A stretch of 50,952 nucleotides of DNA, from positions 1-50,952 of the forward strand of contig JAJCZP010000078.1 in assembly GCA_029262315.1 (NCBI GenBank), given 5' to 3'. A program made the position numbers and the translations under genes. The stretch is from Deltaproteobacteria bacterium (GTDB taxonomy: Bacteria > Desulfobacterota > Binatia > UTPRO1). Of this stretch, positions 1-8,554 are shown in pieces. Within the stretch, counting starts at the first letter, position 1. Each line of letters begins with the position of its first letter. Below the pieces are notes generated by a model that ran no database searches, was not told the DNA's origin, and saw only the letters and a program-made list of their open reading frames with translations.

Positions 1-2
1 CG

Positions 3-749
3 CCCGCGGGCGTGCAGCGCACGCTCGATGCGCTGGTGGCCAACGGCGTCCTGACCTGTTTTTCGGAAGGGCCCGAAGCCGTGTACGCCATCGGTCCCGA
101 TCAGCATCTCACGGCAGCGTACTACCGGAACACGATCATCCATTTCTGGGTGACGAGTGCGATTGCCGAGCTCGCCTTGTTGCGCGCGGCGGAAGAGGGC
201 GTGATCGACCGCGAGGCCGAGTTCGTCGAAGAGGGGCTCCGGGTGCGTGATGTCCTCAAGTTCGAGTTCTTTTTCGCAGAGCGTGACGCGTTCGTGCAGG
301 AACTGCGCGAGGAGGTCGCGTCGCATGATCCCGTCTGGCGCCCCGCCCTCGAGGCGGGCCCCGCCGAGATCCACGCGCTCTTGCGGCGCTTCCGGCCGTT
401 TAGCGCGCATCGCGTGTTGCGGCCGTTTCTGGAGGCCTATCGCGTTGTTGCCGACACCCTGGCGCAATGGGATCCGGGGGCCGTGGTCGAGGACGGGCCG
501 TTCCTCGCCCGCTGCATTGCCCTCGGGAAGCAGTACACGATGCAGCGCCGCATTCGAACGCCCGAGTCGGTGTCGAAGGTTCTCTTCCAGAGTGCGCTCC
601 GTCTGGCGCGGAACCGGCGACTGGTGGATCCGGGTGACGCGACGCTGGTCGATGTTCGCCAAGCGTTCGCCGATGAGATCTGGCTCGCGGTCCGTCGCGT
701 CGACGCCATCGATGCGCTGGCGGCCGCCCGCCGCTCGGGCGTCGCGTAG
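3..749 (+). CDS. Glycerol-3-phosphate acyltransferase-like protein, C-terminal part (5' truncated by window)
   Basis: The frame is open from the left edge, so only the last ~248 residues are visible. The motif YYRNTIIHFW near residue 37 and the helical, Arg-rich remainder resemble the C-terminal region of PlsB-type glycerol-3-phosphate 1-O-acyltransferases, which put the first acyl chain on glycerol-3-phosphate at the inner membrane. The catalytic HX4D acyltransferase block would lie upstream, outside the window, so the assignment rests on the C-terminal pattern alone. It is followed by a thioesterase on the same strand, which fits a lipid or acyl-CoA context. It could instead be another member of the same acyltransferase superfamily. 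Confidence 0.65.
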   Translation, partial: PAGVQRTLDALVANGVLTCFSEGPEAVYAIGPDQHLTAAYYRNTIIHFWVTSAIAELALLRAAEEGVIDREAEFVEEGLRVRDVLKFEFFFAERDAFVQELREEVASHDPVWRPALEAGPAEIHALLRRFRPFSAHRVLRPFLEAYRVVADTLAQWDPGAVVEDGPFLARCIALGKQYTMQRRIRTPESVSKVLFQSALRLARNRRLVDPGDATLVDVRQAFADEIWLAVRRVDAIDALAAARRSGVA

Positions 750-830
750 ATCACAGGCCCCCGAACACGGCATCGCCGCCGTTCGCCTGTCGCTCCACGC
801 CCTGGACGGCGCACGCTTGCAACGGCCAGG

Positions 831-1475
831 ATGACGTCTCACTATCCCGTTCCCATGGACCTCGAGGCATTGCAGGCGACGACGAAGGGCATGTTCCCGA
901 GTGTGCTCGGCATGCGTTTCGTAGGGGCTTCCAAGGAGGAGATACGTGGTGAGTTGCTCGTCCGCGACGATCTCTGCACGACGCCCGGGATCATGCACGG
1001 CGGGGCGATCATGGGATTTGCCGATACGCTCGGGGCCTATGGCGCAGTCTTGAACCTGCCGGCCGGTGCCCGGACGACGACGATCGAGTCGAAGACCAAT
1101 TTCTTTGCGGCCGCGCCCGCCGGGGCGACGCTGACCGGCGTCAGCGTGCCGCTGCACCGCGGTGGGCGGACGATGGTCTGGCAGACGCGCATGACGCGCC
1201 CCGACGGCCGACTGGTCGCGATGGTGACGCAGACTCAAGCGGTGCTGCAGGCCGAGCCGCCGATCGAGGCGCGCCTCGCGCAGGCATTCGCGAGCGGGAG
1301 CGTGCCCGAGCAGCAAGCCCGCCTTGCGTCTCTCGAGCGCGCCGGGGCTGGGTTCTACCGGGGCTGGGCCGAGGCCGAGACCGATCCCGAGACGAAGGCC
1401 GAGCTTCTGGCCGCGGCGGAGCGCGAAGATCAGAACGCCGCGGCGCTCGAGGAGATCGCTCGGCAGAAGGACTGA
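831..1475 (+). CDS. PaaI-family hotdog-fold acyl-CoA thioesterase with C-terminal extension
   Basis: A 214-residue protein. Residues ~20-140 form a hotdog thioesterase of the PaaI/YdiI type, with the signature HGGAIMGFADTLG (catalytic HGG loop) followed by ESKTNFFAAAPAG. It should hydrolyse acyl- or aryl-CoA thioesters in the cytoplasm; the substrate cannot be read from the sequence. After the domain comes an unusual ~70-residue hydrophilic, probably helical tail (Ala/Glu/Arg rich), whereas typical PaaI proteins end at 130-150 residues. An alternative start is Met9 (position 855). It lies 80 bp after the acyltransferase-like gene and converges with a crotonase gene. Confidence 0.85.
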   Translation: MTSHYPVPMDLEALQATTKGMFPSVLGMRFVGASKEEIRGELLVRDDLCTTPGIMHGGAIMGFADTLGAYGAVLNLPAGARTTTIESKTNFFAAAPAGATLTGVSVPLHRGGRTMVWQTRMTRPDGRLVAMVTQTQAVLQAEPPIEARLAQAFASGSVPEQQARLASLERAGAGFYRGWAEAETDPETKAELLAAAEREDQNAAALEEIARQKD

Positions 1476-1487
1476 GGTCGCGCGCCG

Positions 1488-2297
1488 CTAGCGGCCGCGC
1501 CAGACGGGCGGCCGTTTCTCCGCGAAGGCGCGCTGTCCTTCACGGGCATCGTCGGTTTTCCGAAGTGGCGCACCGATGTCCTCCTGACGTCGGTACGCGT
1601 CCGGGAGCGGGAGAGTGAGCACTTCGCGTACGCCCCGGCGTGTTTCGCGAACCGCGAGCGGGGCGTTCCGGGCGATCGTATCGGCGATCGTGAACGCTTC
1701 GGTCATGAGTTCCTCCGGTCGGACGATCCTATTCACCAATCCGATCTCGGCGGCGCGCGTCGCGTCGATCGGCTGGGCCGTGAGGAGGAGTTCATGCGCA
1801 TGGACCCAGCCGATCTGGCGCGGCAGGAGGACTGTGGCGTTGCCGGTTGGATAGAGTCCGAGCGCGACTTCTTCGAGTGCGAAGGTCGCGTGCGGTACGG
1901 CCAGACGGATCTCGGCCGCCAACATGAGATCGAAGCCGCCAGCGCGGGCGTGACCGTTGATCGCGCAGACGAGCGGCGTCGCGAGGTCGAAGCCCGCGAG
2001 CAAGGCCGTGGCCACGTCGCGGAGGCCGGCGAAGGCCGCATCGTCGATACGTTCACCGCGGGCCAGCGCTTGCGCGACGGCGATGGTGGCGTGCATGTCC
2101 ATGCCGGCGCAGAACACGCGCGCGCCCGCGCCCGTGAGAATCGCGCATCGAATCTCGGGGTCCGCAGCGATCTGTCGCCAATGCTGAGCCAGGGCGCTGA
2201 CCGTCGGCGGGTCGAGCGCATTGGCGCGCTCCGGACGGTCGATCGTGACGACGGCGATGTGTGGGTGGTCGCTCGGCTGGTCGATGTGCGCGGTCAT
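1488..2297 (-). CDS. Enoyl-CoA hydratase/isomerase (crotonase) family protein
   Basis: A 269-residue crotonase-fold protein. AGMDM and GHARAGGFDLML are the two oxyanion-hole segments, and FALEEVALGLYPTGN carries the Glu equivalent to the second catalytic glutamate of rat enoyl-CoA hydratase. The first catalytic Glu position (GGCEL in that enzyme) is Asp here, so it may be an isomerase, a hydratase with altered specificity, or another crotonase reaction. The start is supported by AAGGAG eight bases upstream of ATG. It converges with the thioesterase and diverges from the signalling operon that follows. A role in fatty-acid or aromatic acyl-CoA degradation is inference. Confidence 0.85.
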   Translation of the reverse strand: MTAHIDQPSDHPHIAVVTIDRPERANALDPPTVSALAQHWRQIAADPEIRCAILTGAGARVFCAGMDMHATIAVAQALARGERIDDAAFAGLRDVATALLAGFDLATPLVCAINGHARAGGFDLMLAAEIRLAVPHATFALEEVALGLYPTGNATVLLPRQIGWVHAHELLLTAQPIDATRAAEIGLVNRIVRPEELMTEAFTIADTIARNAPLAVRETRRGVREVLTLPLPDAYRRQEDIGAPLRKTDDAREGQRAFAEKRPPVWRGR

Positions 2298-2441
2298 GGG
2301 CGGTCTCCTTGGGGGCTCGCAAGTAAGGCCTCGATTGCGTCCTCAAGTCCAGCGCGGAATGTGTCGAGGATGCAGGTGAGAACCGGCAGTTGGGGTGCGT
2401 CCACAGGGGGCCAAGCTGCTGGATTTATTGAGGAGGGGCTG

Positions 2442-2804
2442 ATGCCTGTGCGCATTCCACTTGAGTTCGCGAAGCCGACGATGGCGCTCGCCGGGCCGAT
2501 CGTGGACGGAGAGGGTCGGCTGCTGGCTGGCAAAGGCACCAAGCTCAGCGAGCGCGTGGTCGGTGCGCTTCGGAAGCTGGCGATGCAGACCGTGCTCATC
2601 GATGACACGAACGATCTCCAGCCCTGGGAGACCGTCCAGTCCCTCGACGCGGATCTTCGCGCCCTCGATACGCGCTTTCGCGAGGGGCTCGATGTGTCGG
2701 AGTCGCCGGAACTCACGATGTTGCATCAGGCGATAGCGCGGTACGTCGAGCGTCGCTGGGCACGACTCGAGAGCGGGGACGCCGCGGCGGGGGGCCGATC
2801 GTGA
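2442..2804 (+). CDS. Small regulator with the N-terminal module found in HDOD/HD-GYP proteins
   Basis: A 120-residue cytoplasmic protein. The segment KPTMALAGPIVDGEGRLLAG followed by KGTKLSERVV matches the pattern 'GMVLAEPVYDxxGRLLLxxGTxLTE' that commonly precedes HDOD and HD-GYP domains. Here it is a separate polypeptide and is followed by an acidic helical tail. The start is chosen because ATG at 2442 has a strong AGGAGG five bases upstream, whereas the frame itself is open further 5'. Its stop overlaps the GTG of the HDOD gene (GTGA), so the two are translationally coupled and probably form a split sensor/effector. The signal it recognises is unknown. Confidence 0.7.
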   Translation: MPVRIPLEFAKPTMALAGPIVDGEGRLLAGKGTKLSERVVGALRKLAMQTVLIDDTNDLQPWETVQSLDADLRALDTRFREGLDVSESPELTMLHQAIARYVERRWARLESGDAAAGGRS

Positions 2805-3670
2805 GTCTCCAGGGACAATTGCTGAATGGGCAGTCGCCGACGCCGGAGGAACTCCGCCGCGCGGTTGCACGGTTGAAGGCGGTGCCGACATTGCCCAAGC
2901 TCTTGCAGCGCATCGTGGTTGCGGTCGACGATCCCGACGTCGGGGTCGATCACATTGCCGAGCTGATCGAGATCGACCAGGTGCTGTCGTCGCAGCTCCT
3001 TCGCCTGGCGAACTCGGCGTTCTACGGCGCGCAGGGCAGAGTCAGCGAGGTGAAACCGGCGCTCGTGCTTCTGGGGTCGGTTGTGACCCGGTGTGTGATT
3101 CTCGCTACGAGCGTGCTGGATCTCCGCCACATACGACTGCTGGGTTTCTGGGAGCATGCGCTCGGTACCGCGGTTGCGGCGAGCGCCATCGCGACCACCA
3201 CGGGTCGCGGGCGAGCCGAAGAGGTGATGACCGCCGGGTTGCTGCACGATCTCGGTAAGGTCATGTTCTGTAAGGAGCTCCCCGATCTCTTCGCGCTTGC
3301 CGTGGCGCGCGCCCAGGCCGAACGTCGGAGTCTGCGCGACATAGAGCTCGAGCTACTCGGCGTCGACCACGCCGAGATCGGCGGGTGGCTGGCCGACCAG
3401 TGGTCGTTCCCGGCTGTGCTGGCGGAGCCCATCCGGTACCATCATGAGCCGGGGTCGGCGGTGCAGGCGATCGATGAGACGGCGATCGTCCATGTTGCCA
3501 ACACGCTGATTCGCGGTACGGGTTACGGATCCGGAGGGGACGCCAAGATTCCCCCGATCGACCCGGAAGCCTGGGCGCGTCTCGGACTCGACGCCGCGAC
3601 CCTCGACGCTGTCTTCGATCGTTTTCAGGTCGGGCTGGATCACGCGCTGAACTATGCCTTCTTCGAGTGA
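2801..3670 (+). CDS. HDOD domain signalling protein
   Basis: A 289-residue protein whose residues ~20-220 form an HDOD domain (VPTLPKLLQRIVVAVDDP, DQVLSSQLLRLANSAFYG, LGSVVTRCVILATSV, then GLLHDLGKVMF). HDOD proteins are non-catalytic or weakly catalytic relatives of HD phosphohydrolases that relay signals to kinases, diguanylate cyclases or motility regulators. Unusually for a presumed pseudo-enzyme, the HDxGK motif is intact here (HDLGK), so metal binding is possible. It overlaps the upstream small regulator by 4 bp and the downstream histidine kinase by 17 bp, so all three are very likely one transcript and one pathway. Confidence 0.88.
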   Translation: MSLQGQLLNGQSPTPEELRRAVARLKAVPTLPKLLQRIVVAVDDPDVGVDHIAELIEIDQVLSSQLLRLANSAFYGAQGRVSEVKPALVLLGSVVTRCVILATSVLDLRHIRLLGFWEHALGTAVAASAIATTTGRGRAEEVMTAGLLHDLGKVMFCKELPDLFALAVARAQAERRSLRDIELELLGVDHAEIGGWLADQWSFPAVLAEPIRYHHEPGSAVQAIDETAIVHVANTLIRGTGYGSGGDAKIPPIDPEAWARLGLDAATLDAVFDRFQVGLDHALNYAFFE

Positions 3671-4934
3671 TCCGCCGGCACATAGGCCGCCGCCCGAGGC
3701 GGTGGCGTTGCTCGAAAAGATCGAGGAGCTGTCGCTGCTCCGGGCGTTGTCCGACCGGCTCGCCGCGGCCGCGGACTTCGGGGCCGCCTGTCAGGCGTTG
3801 ACCGATCTGGTCTGGGCCGAGCGTGGGGCCGAGGGTGTTGCGTATGTGAGCGTCGATTCGCATAGGCGCGCCGCCCGACGGGAGGCCGTGACGCCCGCGC
3901 AGGAGTTCAGCGCGTTGGCCGACGCGACCTGCACGTATGAGCTGCTGGCCGACGTGATTGCGCGTGGCGGTACCGAGGTCGTGCGGCTCCCGTCGTTCGC
4001 ATGGTGGCTTGGTCTTGCCGGCGGTACGGTGATTTGGGCCCCGACAGTGCTTCGCGGTGATCTGACGGGCGGCCTGCTCATTCACACGCACGGGAGCGAC
4101 GAGGAGATTGCTGCCGATTGCCGACTGCTGGCGATCGTGGTCGCCATGGCGGCGCTCGGTCTCGACGCCGCCCGCACCCAGGTGCGGGAGGATTTTCTCG
4201 CGACCTTGCGCCACGACATCAAGAATCCGCTGAGCGTGGCGCTCGGGTATCTCGATCTGATCGGAGATCGGCTCGCCGACGGCGGGCTCGAGGCCGACGA
4301 GCTGCGGCGCTGCATGCAGGCGTCGACAGAGTCCTTGAAGGCCGTGGACGACCTGGTCGCCAACTATCTTCATCTCGCGGTCATAGACCGCGGGCGCCCG
4401 TCCATCGAGAAGGAAGAGATCGATCTCGGCGCGGTCGTGAGCACTGTCGTCTCGCGATTTCTTCCCGCGGCGAGCGAGAAAGAGATTGCGCTGACGCTGC
4501 GCGGGGCGGTGGTGCGCGTGTCCGCGGATCGCCGACAGCTGACGCGCGTGATCGGCAACCTTGTCGACAACGCGATCAAGTACACACCCGGTCCGGGGCG
4601 CGTCGAGGTGACGCTCGAGGCCGACGACCGCGCGGTGGTCCTTACGGTCCGCGATACCGGGATGGGGCTGAGCGCGGAAGATCAGGCGCAGCTCTTTCAG
4701 AAGAGCAAGCGCTTTCACGTCCACGCGCGAATTCCAGGGAGCGGCCTCGGCCTCTATCTGTCAAAGGCGATCGTGGAGGCGCACGGCGGGTGCATCGACG
4801 TTGAGAGCACGCCCGGAGAAGGCTCGACCTTCACCGTCAGGTTGCCCGCCGCCATCCGCCTCCCGTCGGAGCCAGCAGCCGATTTCGTTTCTGAGGCCGC
4901 AGCGTTGGAGCCTACGACTTCGCTCGCGAGCTAG
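3654..4934 (+). CDS. GAF-like sensor histidine kinase
   Basis: A 426-residue soluble histidine kinase. Residues ~20-165 look like a GAF-type sensor, with no membrane segment. The dimerisation/phosphoacceptor helix is LATLRHDIKNPLSVALGYLD with the phosphorylated His at residue 187. The ATPase domain shows the N box NLVDNAIKYTP (~302-312), the G1 box DTGMGL (~334-339) and the G2 box GSGLGL (~362-367). An ~40-residue Ala/Glu-rich tail follows. It starts inside the end of the HDOD gene, so it is translationally coupled. No response regulator is encoded nearby. The output may go to an unlinked regulator or act through the HDOD partner. Confidence 0.92.
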   Translation: MPSSSDPPAHRPPPEAVALLEKIEELSLLRALSDRLAAAADFGAACQALTDLVWAERGAEGVAYVSVDSHRRAARREAVTPAQEFSALADATCTYELLADVIARGGTEVVRLPSFAWWLGLAGGTVIWAPTVLRGDLTGGLLIHTHGSDEEIAADCRLLAIVVAMAALGLDAARTQVREDFLATLRHDIKNPLSVALGYLDLIGDRLADGGLEADELRRCMQASTESLKAVDDLVANYLHLAVIDRGRPSIEKEEIDLGAVVSTVVSRFLPAASEKEIALTLRGAVVRVSADRRQLTRVIGNLVDNAIKYTPGPGRVEVTLEADDRAVVLTVRDTGMGLSAEDQAQLFQKSKRFHVHARIPGSGLGLYLSKAIVEAHGGCIDVESTPGEGSTFTVRLPAAIRLPSEPAADFVSEAAALEPTTSLAS

Positions 4935-4977
4935 GGCACGGTCGCGGGCCGCGCCGGCGTCGCCTGGTTGGGGCGGG

Positions 4978-5883
4978 CTACAGGCGCGTGCTTCGTTTGC
5001 GCTCGAGTTCTTCGAGTGAGCGGGGCCAGTCCTTGTGGAGGAGGCGTGAGAGCGCGCGGTCGGCGAGGAGCCTGCCGCCGGTCTGGCAGCGCGCGCAGTA
5101 GTTGGTTTCGTTCTGGGCGTAGACGATGCGTTGCACCGGGGCTTCGCACACGGGGCACGGTTTGCCGAAGCGGCCATGCACGGCCATGCCCTCACGAAAG
5201 GCCGTTACCTTGTCGGGAAAGCCGTCGCCGACGTCGTGGCGCAGGCGCGCGGTCCACTCGCTGAGGACGGCGCGGCACGCGTCGTATAATCGCGTCAGCT
5301 CGTCTTCGGAGAGCGCATCGTTCATGCGCACGGGGGAGAGTTGGGCGCGATGGAGAATCTCGTCCGAGTAGGCGTTGCCGATGCCGCTCAGGGTGTGGGG
5401 ATCGGTCAGGGTGCGCTTCAACGTGTGGCGCTCGCGTCGTACCGCCTGCGCGAACGTATCGCGGTCCGACTCGAAGACTTCGAGGCCCTCGGGGGCGAGT
5501 GCGCGGAGGGCTTCCTCGCCGCGCACGAGATGCAGCGAGGCACGCTTGCGCGAGCTGGCTTCGGTCAGCAGGAGGGTGCCGGTGGGGAAGTCGAATGCCG
5601 CGAGGCCGGCTTTGCCGGGGGGTTTCGCGCCGCGCTTCCGCCACCGGAGCCGTCCGGCGATCATCAGGTGGAGGACGAGGAAGCATTCGTCATCGAGCCC
5701 GAGCACGATGCGCTTGCCGAGGCGGCGCAGCGTCCGGACGTGTTTGCCCTCGGCGGAATCGAGCGGCGGCTCCACCGAGCGTACGAGGAACGGGCTGGCC
5801 AGGCGGATGCGCTCGATCGGAGCGTCGAGCACGCGCGGGGCGAGGCATTCCAGATACACGACAATGTCGGGAAGCTCGGGCAC
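4978..5883 (-). CDS. Fpg/Nei family DNA glycosylase/AP lyase
   Basis: A 301-residue base-excision repair enzyme. The GTG start at 5883 gives a mature N terminus PELPD, whose Pro is the Schiff-base nucleophile and whose Glu is the acid catalyst of the Fpg/Nei family. A C-terminal zinc finger CPVC-x16-CARCQ is present. A longer open frame extends upstream, but the PELPD start is diagnostic. It differs from classical MutM in having ~35 further residues after the zinc finger (ending in SRLLHKDWPRSLEELE) and a diverged H2TH region, so its lesion preference (8-oxoG or oxidised pyrimidine) is not assignable. It converges with the histidine kinase. Confidence 0.9.
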   Translation of the reverse strand: MPELPDIVVYLECLAPRVLDAPIERIRLASPFLVRSVEPPLDSAEGKHVRTLRRLGKRIVLGLDDECFLVLHLMIAGRLRWRKRGAKPPGKAGLAAFDFPTGTLLLTEASSRKRASLHLVRGEEALRALAPEGLEVFESDRDTFAQAVRRERHTLKRTLTDPHTLSGIGNAYSDEILHRAQLSPVRMNDALSEDELTRLYDACRAVLSEWTARLRHDVGDGFPDKVTAFREGMAVHGRFGKPCPVCEAPVQRIVYAQNETNYCARCQTGGRLLADRALSRLLHKDWPRSLEELERKRSTRL

Positions 5884-5992
5884 GGTCCGAGCGTCGCAAC
5901 AAACCGCGGAGCGCTCAAGTCTCAGCGGTTGTGCCCGACATCGCTCCCCGCGGGAGGTTGAGTCCGGGAGGGACGAGAGATAGCCACGGGCG

Positions 5993-7768
5993 ATGGCTGA
6001 TGGGGGTCGGGCGGCGCTGCTTGCGGTCGCGAGTGTGGTCGGGGCGTTTGCGCTGTACGCCGGGGCGCTCGGATATCCCTTCATCGGCGATGACCAGCTG
6101 GCCGTCAGTGGGAATCCTACCGTGTCGCGGCCGAGTGCGACCGGCTTTCGCGCGCTCTGGGTCACGGACTACTGGCGCGGAATCGCACCGGACGGGCGCC
6201 TGACGGAGATGAGCACCGACCGGAATCTGTACCGGCCCGTGACGATCGCCAGTTTGTGGCTCACGTCCTGGCTCGCGGGGATCGATGTGCGGCCGTTTCG
6301 GGTCGGGAACGTTGTGCTGCACGCGTTGGCGGCGACGCTGATCGGGGTCCTGTGCATCGCCTTGGGATGGCGGCGAGGCGCGGTGGTGGCGGTGGCGTTC
6401 GTCCTCCTGCATCCGGTCGCGACCGATGTCGTGAACCGCATCGTCGGGCGGGCTGACGTGCTCGCTGTGATCGGCGTGACGTCCTACGTGCTCGTCCAGT
6501 GGCGTGCTGGGGATCGCGGTCCAACGGTGGCGCGGATGCTCGCAGCATTCGTTGCGTCGTGCATCGCGCTCGGCTCCAAGGAGAGTGGGGCGGTACTGGT
6601 GCCGCTCGCCGTGTTTGTTGCCTGGATCTACCGGCCTGCGAGTCGCGCGCCAGGTGGCGTCGATCGTGGTCAGTGGCGCGTGATGGTCCCCCTGGGTGCC
6701 GCCGCGGCATTGTATCTCCTCGGACGCCAGCTCGCTGTCGAGTTCCCAACGTATGCGCCGACGACGACCTGGGATCTGGGTGGGAATCCCGTGTGGGGCG
6801 CCGGGTTGGGTGTTCGATTGCCGGTAGCGCTCGCTCTCGCCGCGCACTACGGGCGCCTCGTGCTGTGGCCGACCTCACTGATCGCGTTCGATGTACCGCC
6901 GGTCGTCCCGAACTGGGGCGACATGGAGACCTGGCTCGGCGCCGTGCTGCTCGTGACCTTGGCGAGTGCGTTGGCGGTCGCCGCGTGGCGGAGACATGCG
7001 GTGAGTATCGGTGTCGCGTGGTGGCTACTGTCGTTTGTGATCGTCAGTCAGCTGTTCGTGCCGATCGGCGCGTATCGTGAAGTGCGCTTCGCCTATGCCT
7101 TGGTCGTTGCGACAGCGCTCGTCGGTGCCTGGCTCTTCGAACGCGCCGCCGCGCGGGGCGGCGCTACCCGCATCGTGAGTGGCGTCGTCGTCGTGGTTGC
7201 GATCGTCGTCGCCGTGCCAGCCGTGTGGCACCGGAATGCAGACTACCGCGATCTGCAGGCCCTACTGGAGGCGGATGTTCGGCAGCGCCGCGCCAGCCCG
7301 GCCGCGCTCATCCGTCTGGCCAACATTCATGACCAGGCCCGCCGAGACGATCTGGCGGAGGCCGCCTTCGCCCGTGTCATCGAGCTGGCGCCCGCCTCAG
7401 CGCAGGCACGCTACGAGTTCGCCGGCTACCACGAGCGGCGCGGTCGCCCGGACCGAGCGCGCGCGCTCCACCAGCAGGCGGTGACACTCAACCCGGAGCA
7501 CTATCTGTCGCTGATGGCGCTCGGAAACATGGCCCTCGGCGACCGCGATATCGCGGCGGCCGAGATGTGGCTCACGCGCGCCGCCGCGGTCGCGCCCGAC
7601 GATCCGTGGGTGATCTACAATCTCGCCGTGCTCGACGACAATCGCGGCCAACGCGCCCGCGCGGTCGAGAGCCTCACCGCTCTGGTCGACCGCCGCCCCG
7701 ACTTCGCCCTCGCCACACGCGCCCTCGATCAGATCCGCAAGGACGAAGCGCGTAAGGCGGGGCGGTAA
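5993..7768 (+). CDS. TMTC-like polytopic membrane protein with C-terminal TPRs
   Basis: A 591-residue integral membrane protein. Roughly residues 1-410 are hydrophobic, with motifs shared with the TMTC/PMT group of GT-C glycosyltransferases: FIGDDQLAVSGNP (acidic pair in the first luminal/periplasmic loop), NLYRPVTIASLW, and HPVATDVVNRIVGRADVLA. Residues ~415-590 contain about four tetratricopeptide repeats (for example AQARYEFAGYHERRGRPDRA). Such proteins are proposed to transfer polyprenyl-linked sugars to exported proteins, but bacterial members are barely characterised. It is transcribed alone, starting about 110 bp from the divergent glycosylase gene. A hairpin follows the stop. Confidence 0.8.
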   Translation: MADGGRAALLAVASVVGAFALYAGALGYPFIGDDQLAVSGNPTVSRPSATGFRALWVTDYWRGIAPDGRLTEMSTDRNLYRPVTIASLWLTSWLAGIDVRPFRVGNVVLHALAATLIGVLCIALGWRRGAVVAVAFVLLHPVATDVVNRIVGRADVLAVIGVTSYVLVQWRAGDRGPTVARMLAAFVASCIALGSKESGAVLVPLAVFVAWIYRPASRAPGGVDRGQWRVMVPLGAAAALYLLGRQLAVEFPTYAPTTTWDLGGNPVWGAGLGVRLPVALALAAHYGRLVLWPTSLIAFDVPPVVPNWGDMETWLGAVLLVTLASALAVAAWRRHAVSIGVAWWLLSFVIVSQLFVPIGAYREVRFAYALVVATALVGAWLFERAAARGGATRIVSGVVVVVAIVVAVPAVWHRNADYRDLQALLEADVRQRRASPAALIRLANIHDQARRDDLAEAAFARVIELAPASAQARYEFAGYHERRGRPDRARALHQQAVTLNPEHYLSLMALGNMALGDRDIAAAEMWLTRAAAVAPDDPWVIYNLAVLDDNRGQRARAVESLTALVDRRPDFALATRALDQIRKDEARKAGR

Positions 7769-7799
7769 GAGCCGCGCGGTATCGATATCGCGGTGGTGT

Positions 7800-7818
7800 C
7801 GGCGATTCGGAGTCGCCG
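7800..7818 (+). terminator. Hairpin after the TMTC-like gene
   Basis: Perfect 6-bp stem CGGCGA/TCGCCG with a 7-nt loop, 31 bp after the stop codon. There is no T-tract, so it may be an mRNA 3'-end stabiliser rather than an intrinsic terminator. Confidence 0.3.
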
Positions 7819-7894
7819 CTAGCGCCAGGGCGGGCGGGCCGCGAAGAGCCGCGGTTCGCACAAGGCCCAGCACGGTCCGCGCAGCGTCGCGTCG

Positions 7895-8092
7895 GCGTCC
7901 GGGGGTACCACGGGCTGCGCCACGTCGCGTCCACGTTGGGGGCACCATGGATTGCGTCCGCGTTGGAGTCACCGTAGGCCGCACAGAGTTGGCCGCGTTG
8001 GGGCCACGACAGGTTGCGCGGGGCTGTGTGCACGTTGAGAGTACCGCGGTCTGCGTCACGCCCGCGTCGGGGCCGCCGACCTATCGGCTGCG
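7895..8092. repeat. Six degenerate direct repeats of ~27 bp
   Basis: Units begin near 7895, 7933, 7960, 7995, 8032 and 8064, spaced 27-38 bp. They share a pattern like GCGTTGGGGnCACCAnGG followed by a TTGCG-like block, for example ACGTTGGGGGCACCATGG at 7933 and GCGTTGGGGCCACGACAG at 7995. Copies differ at many positions, and no convincing open frame runs through them. Confidence 0.5.
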
Positions 8093-8511
8093 CGGAGTCC
8101 CATTTCGCGGATAGAGCCGGCGGATCGGCATGGCGAACGTTCGCTCGGGGCGCTCGTGACGCCGAAGCATCGGAGTCGTTGATTTCAGAGTCGGTGCGGG
8201 CGCGGTCGGCCCGAGCGACGGCTCGAAACGGATAGCCGCCCCGAACATCACTCGCTCAACAGGCGAGCGAGCGGGCGAGGCGAGCGGAGGCGGCCACGGT
8301 TTCAACGTGCGGTTTGGTGTGGCCATGGGTCGCGGCTGCGTTTGTCAGCCTTGCTGATACAGCTGCGCGCGCACCTGGCTCGTGTAGGCGACCACGAGGG
8401 CATCGCCAGCCGGTGATGCGCCGGCCGTGCTGTCGACGGCTCCCGACTCGGCAGTCGTTGCAAGCCACCGCTCACCGCGACCGATCCCGGAGGCGATGTC
8501 CGGGACGCTCA

Positions 8512-8540
8512 TTGACTCGATTCTCGTCCAGGTGTAGAAG
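8512..8540 (+). promoter_or_regulatory. Probable sigma-70 promoter for the RAYT gene
   Basis: TTGACT, a 17-bp spacer and TAGAAG. The -10 box ends 14 bp before the ATG, so the leader would be only a few bases and lacks a clear Shine-Dalgarno. The same -10 hexamer with a TTGACA box occurs ahead of the RND gene. Confidence 0.45.
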
Positions 8541-8554
8541 GTAGCGGAATCAAG

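Larger units (their letters stand above)
7819..8554. other. Gene-poor region between the TMTC-like gene and the RAYT gene
   Basis: No recognisable gene. Besides the degenerate repeats listed separately, it has several short stem-loops: CTCGC/GCGAG at 8251-8267, TCAGC/GCTGA at 8345-8357, and CTCGTG/CACGAG at 8379-8398 enclosing GTAGG. REP elements mobilised by RAYT transposases are short GTAG-headed hairpins, so the last could be REP-like, but no second identical copy is visible here. A minus-strand frame (8345-8512, 55 codons) ends in these hairpins and resembles nothing I know. Confidence 0.4.

Noticed and set aside
3261-4724. 487-codon minus-strand frame
   Set aside because: Antisense shadow of the HDOD and histidine kinase genes, both with clear motifs.
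7895-8092. CRISPR array
   Set aside because: Units are too divergent, spacing is irregular and short, and no cas gene is present.
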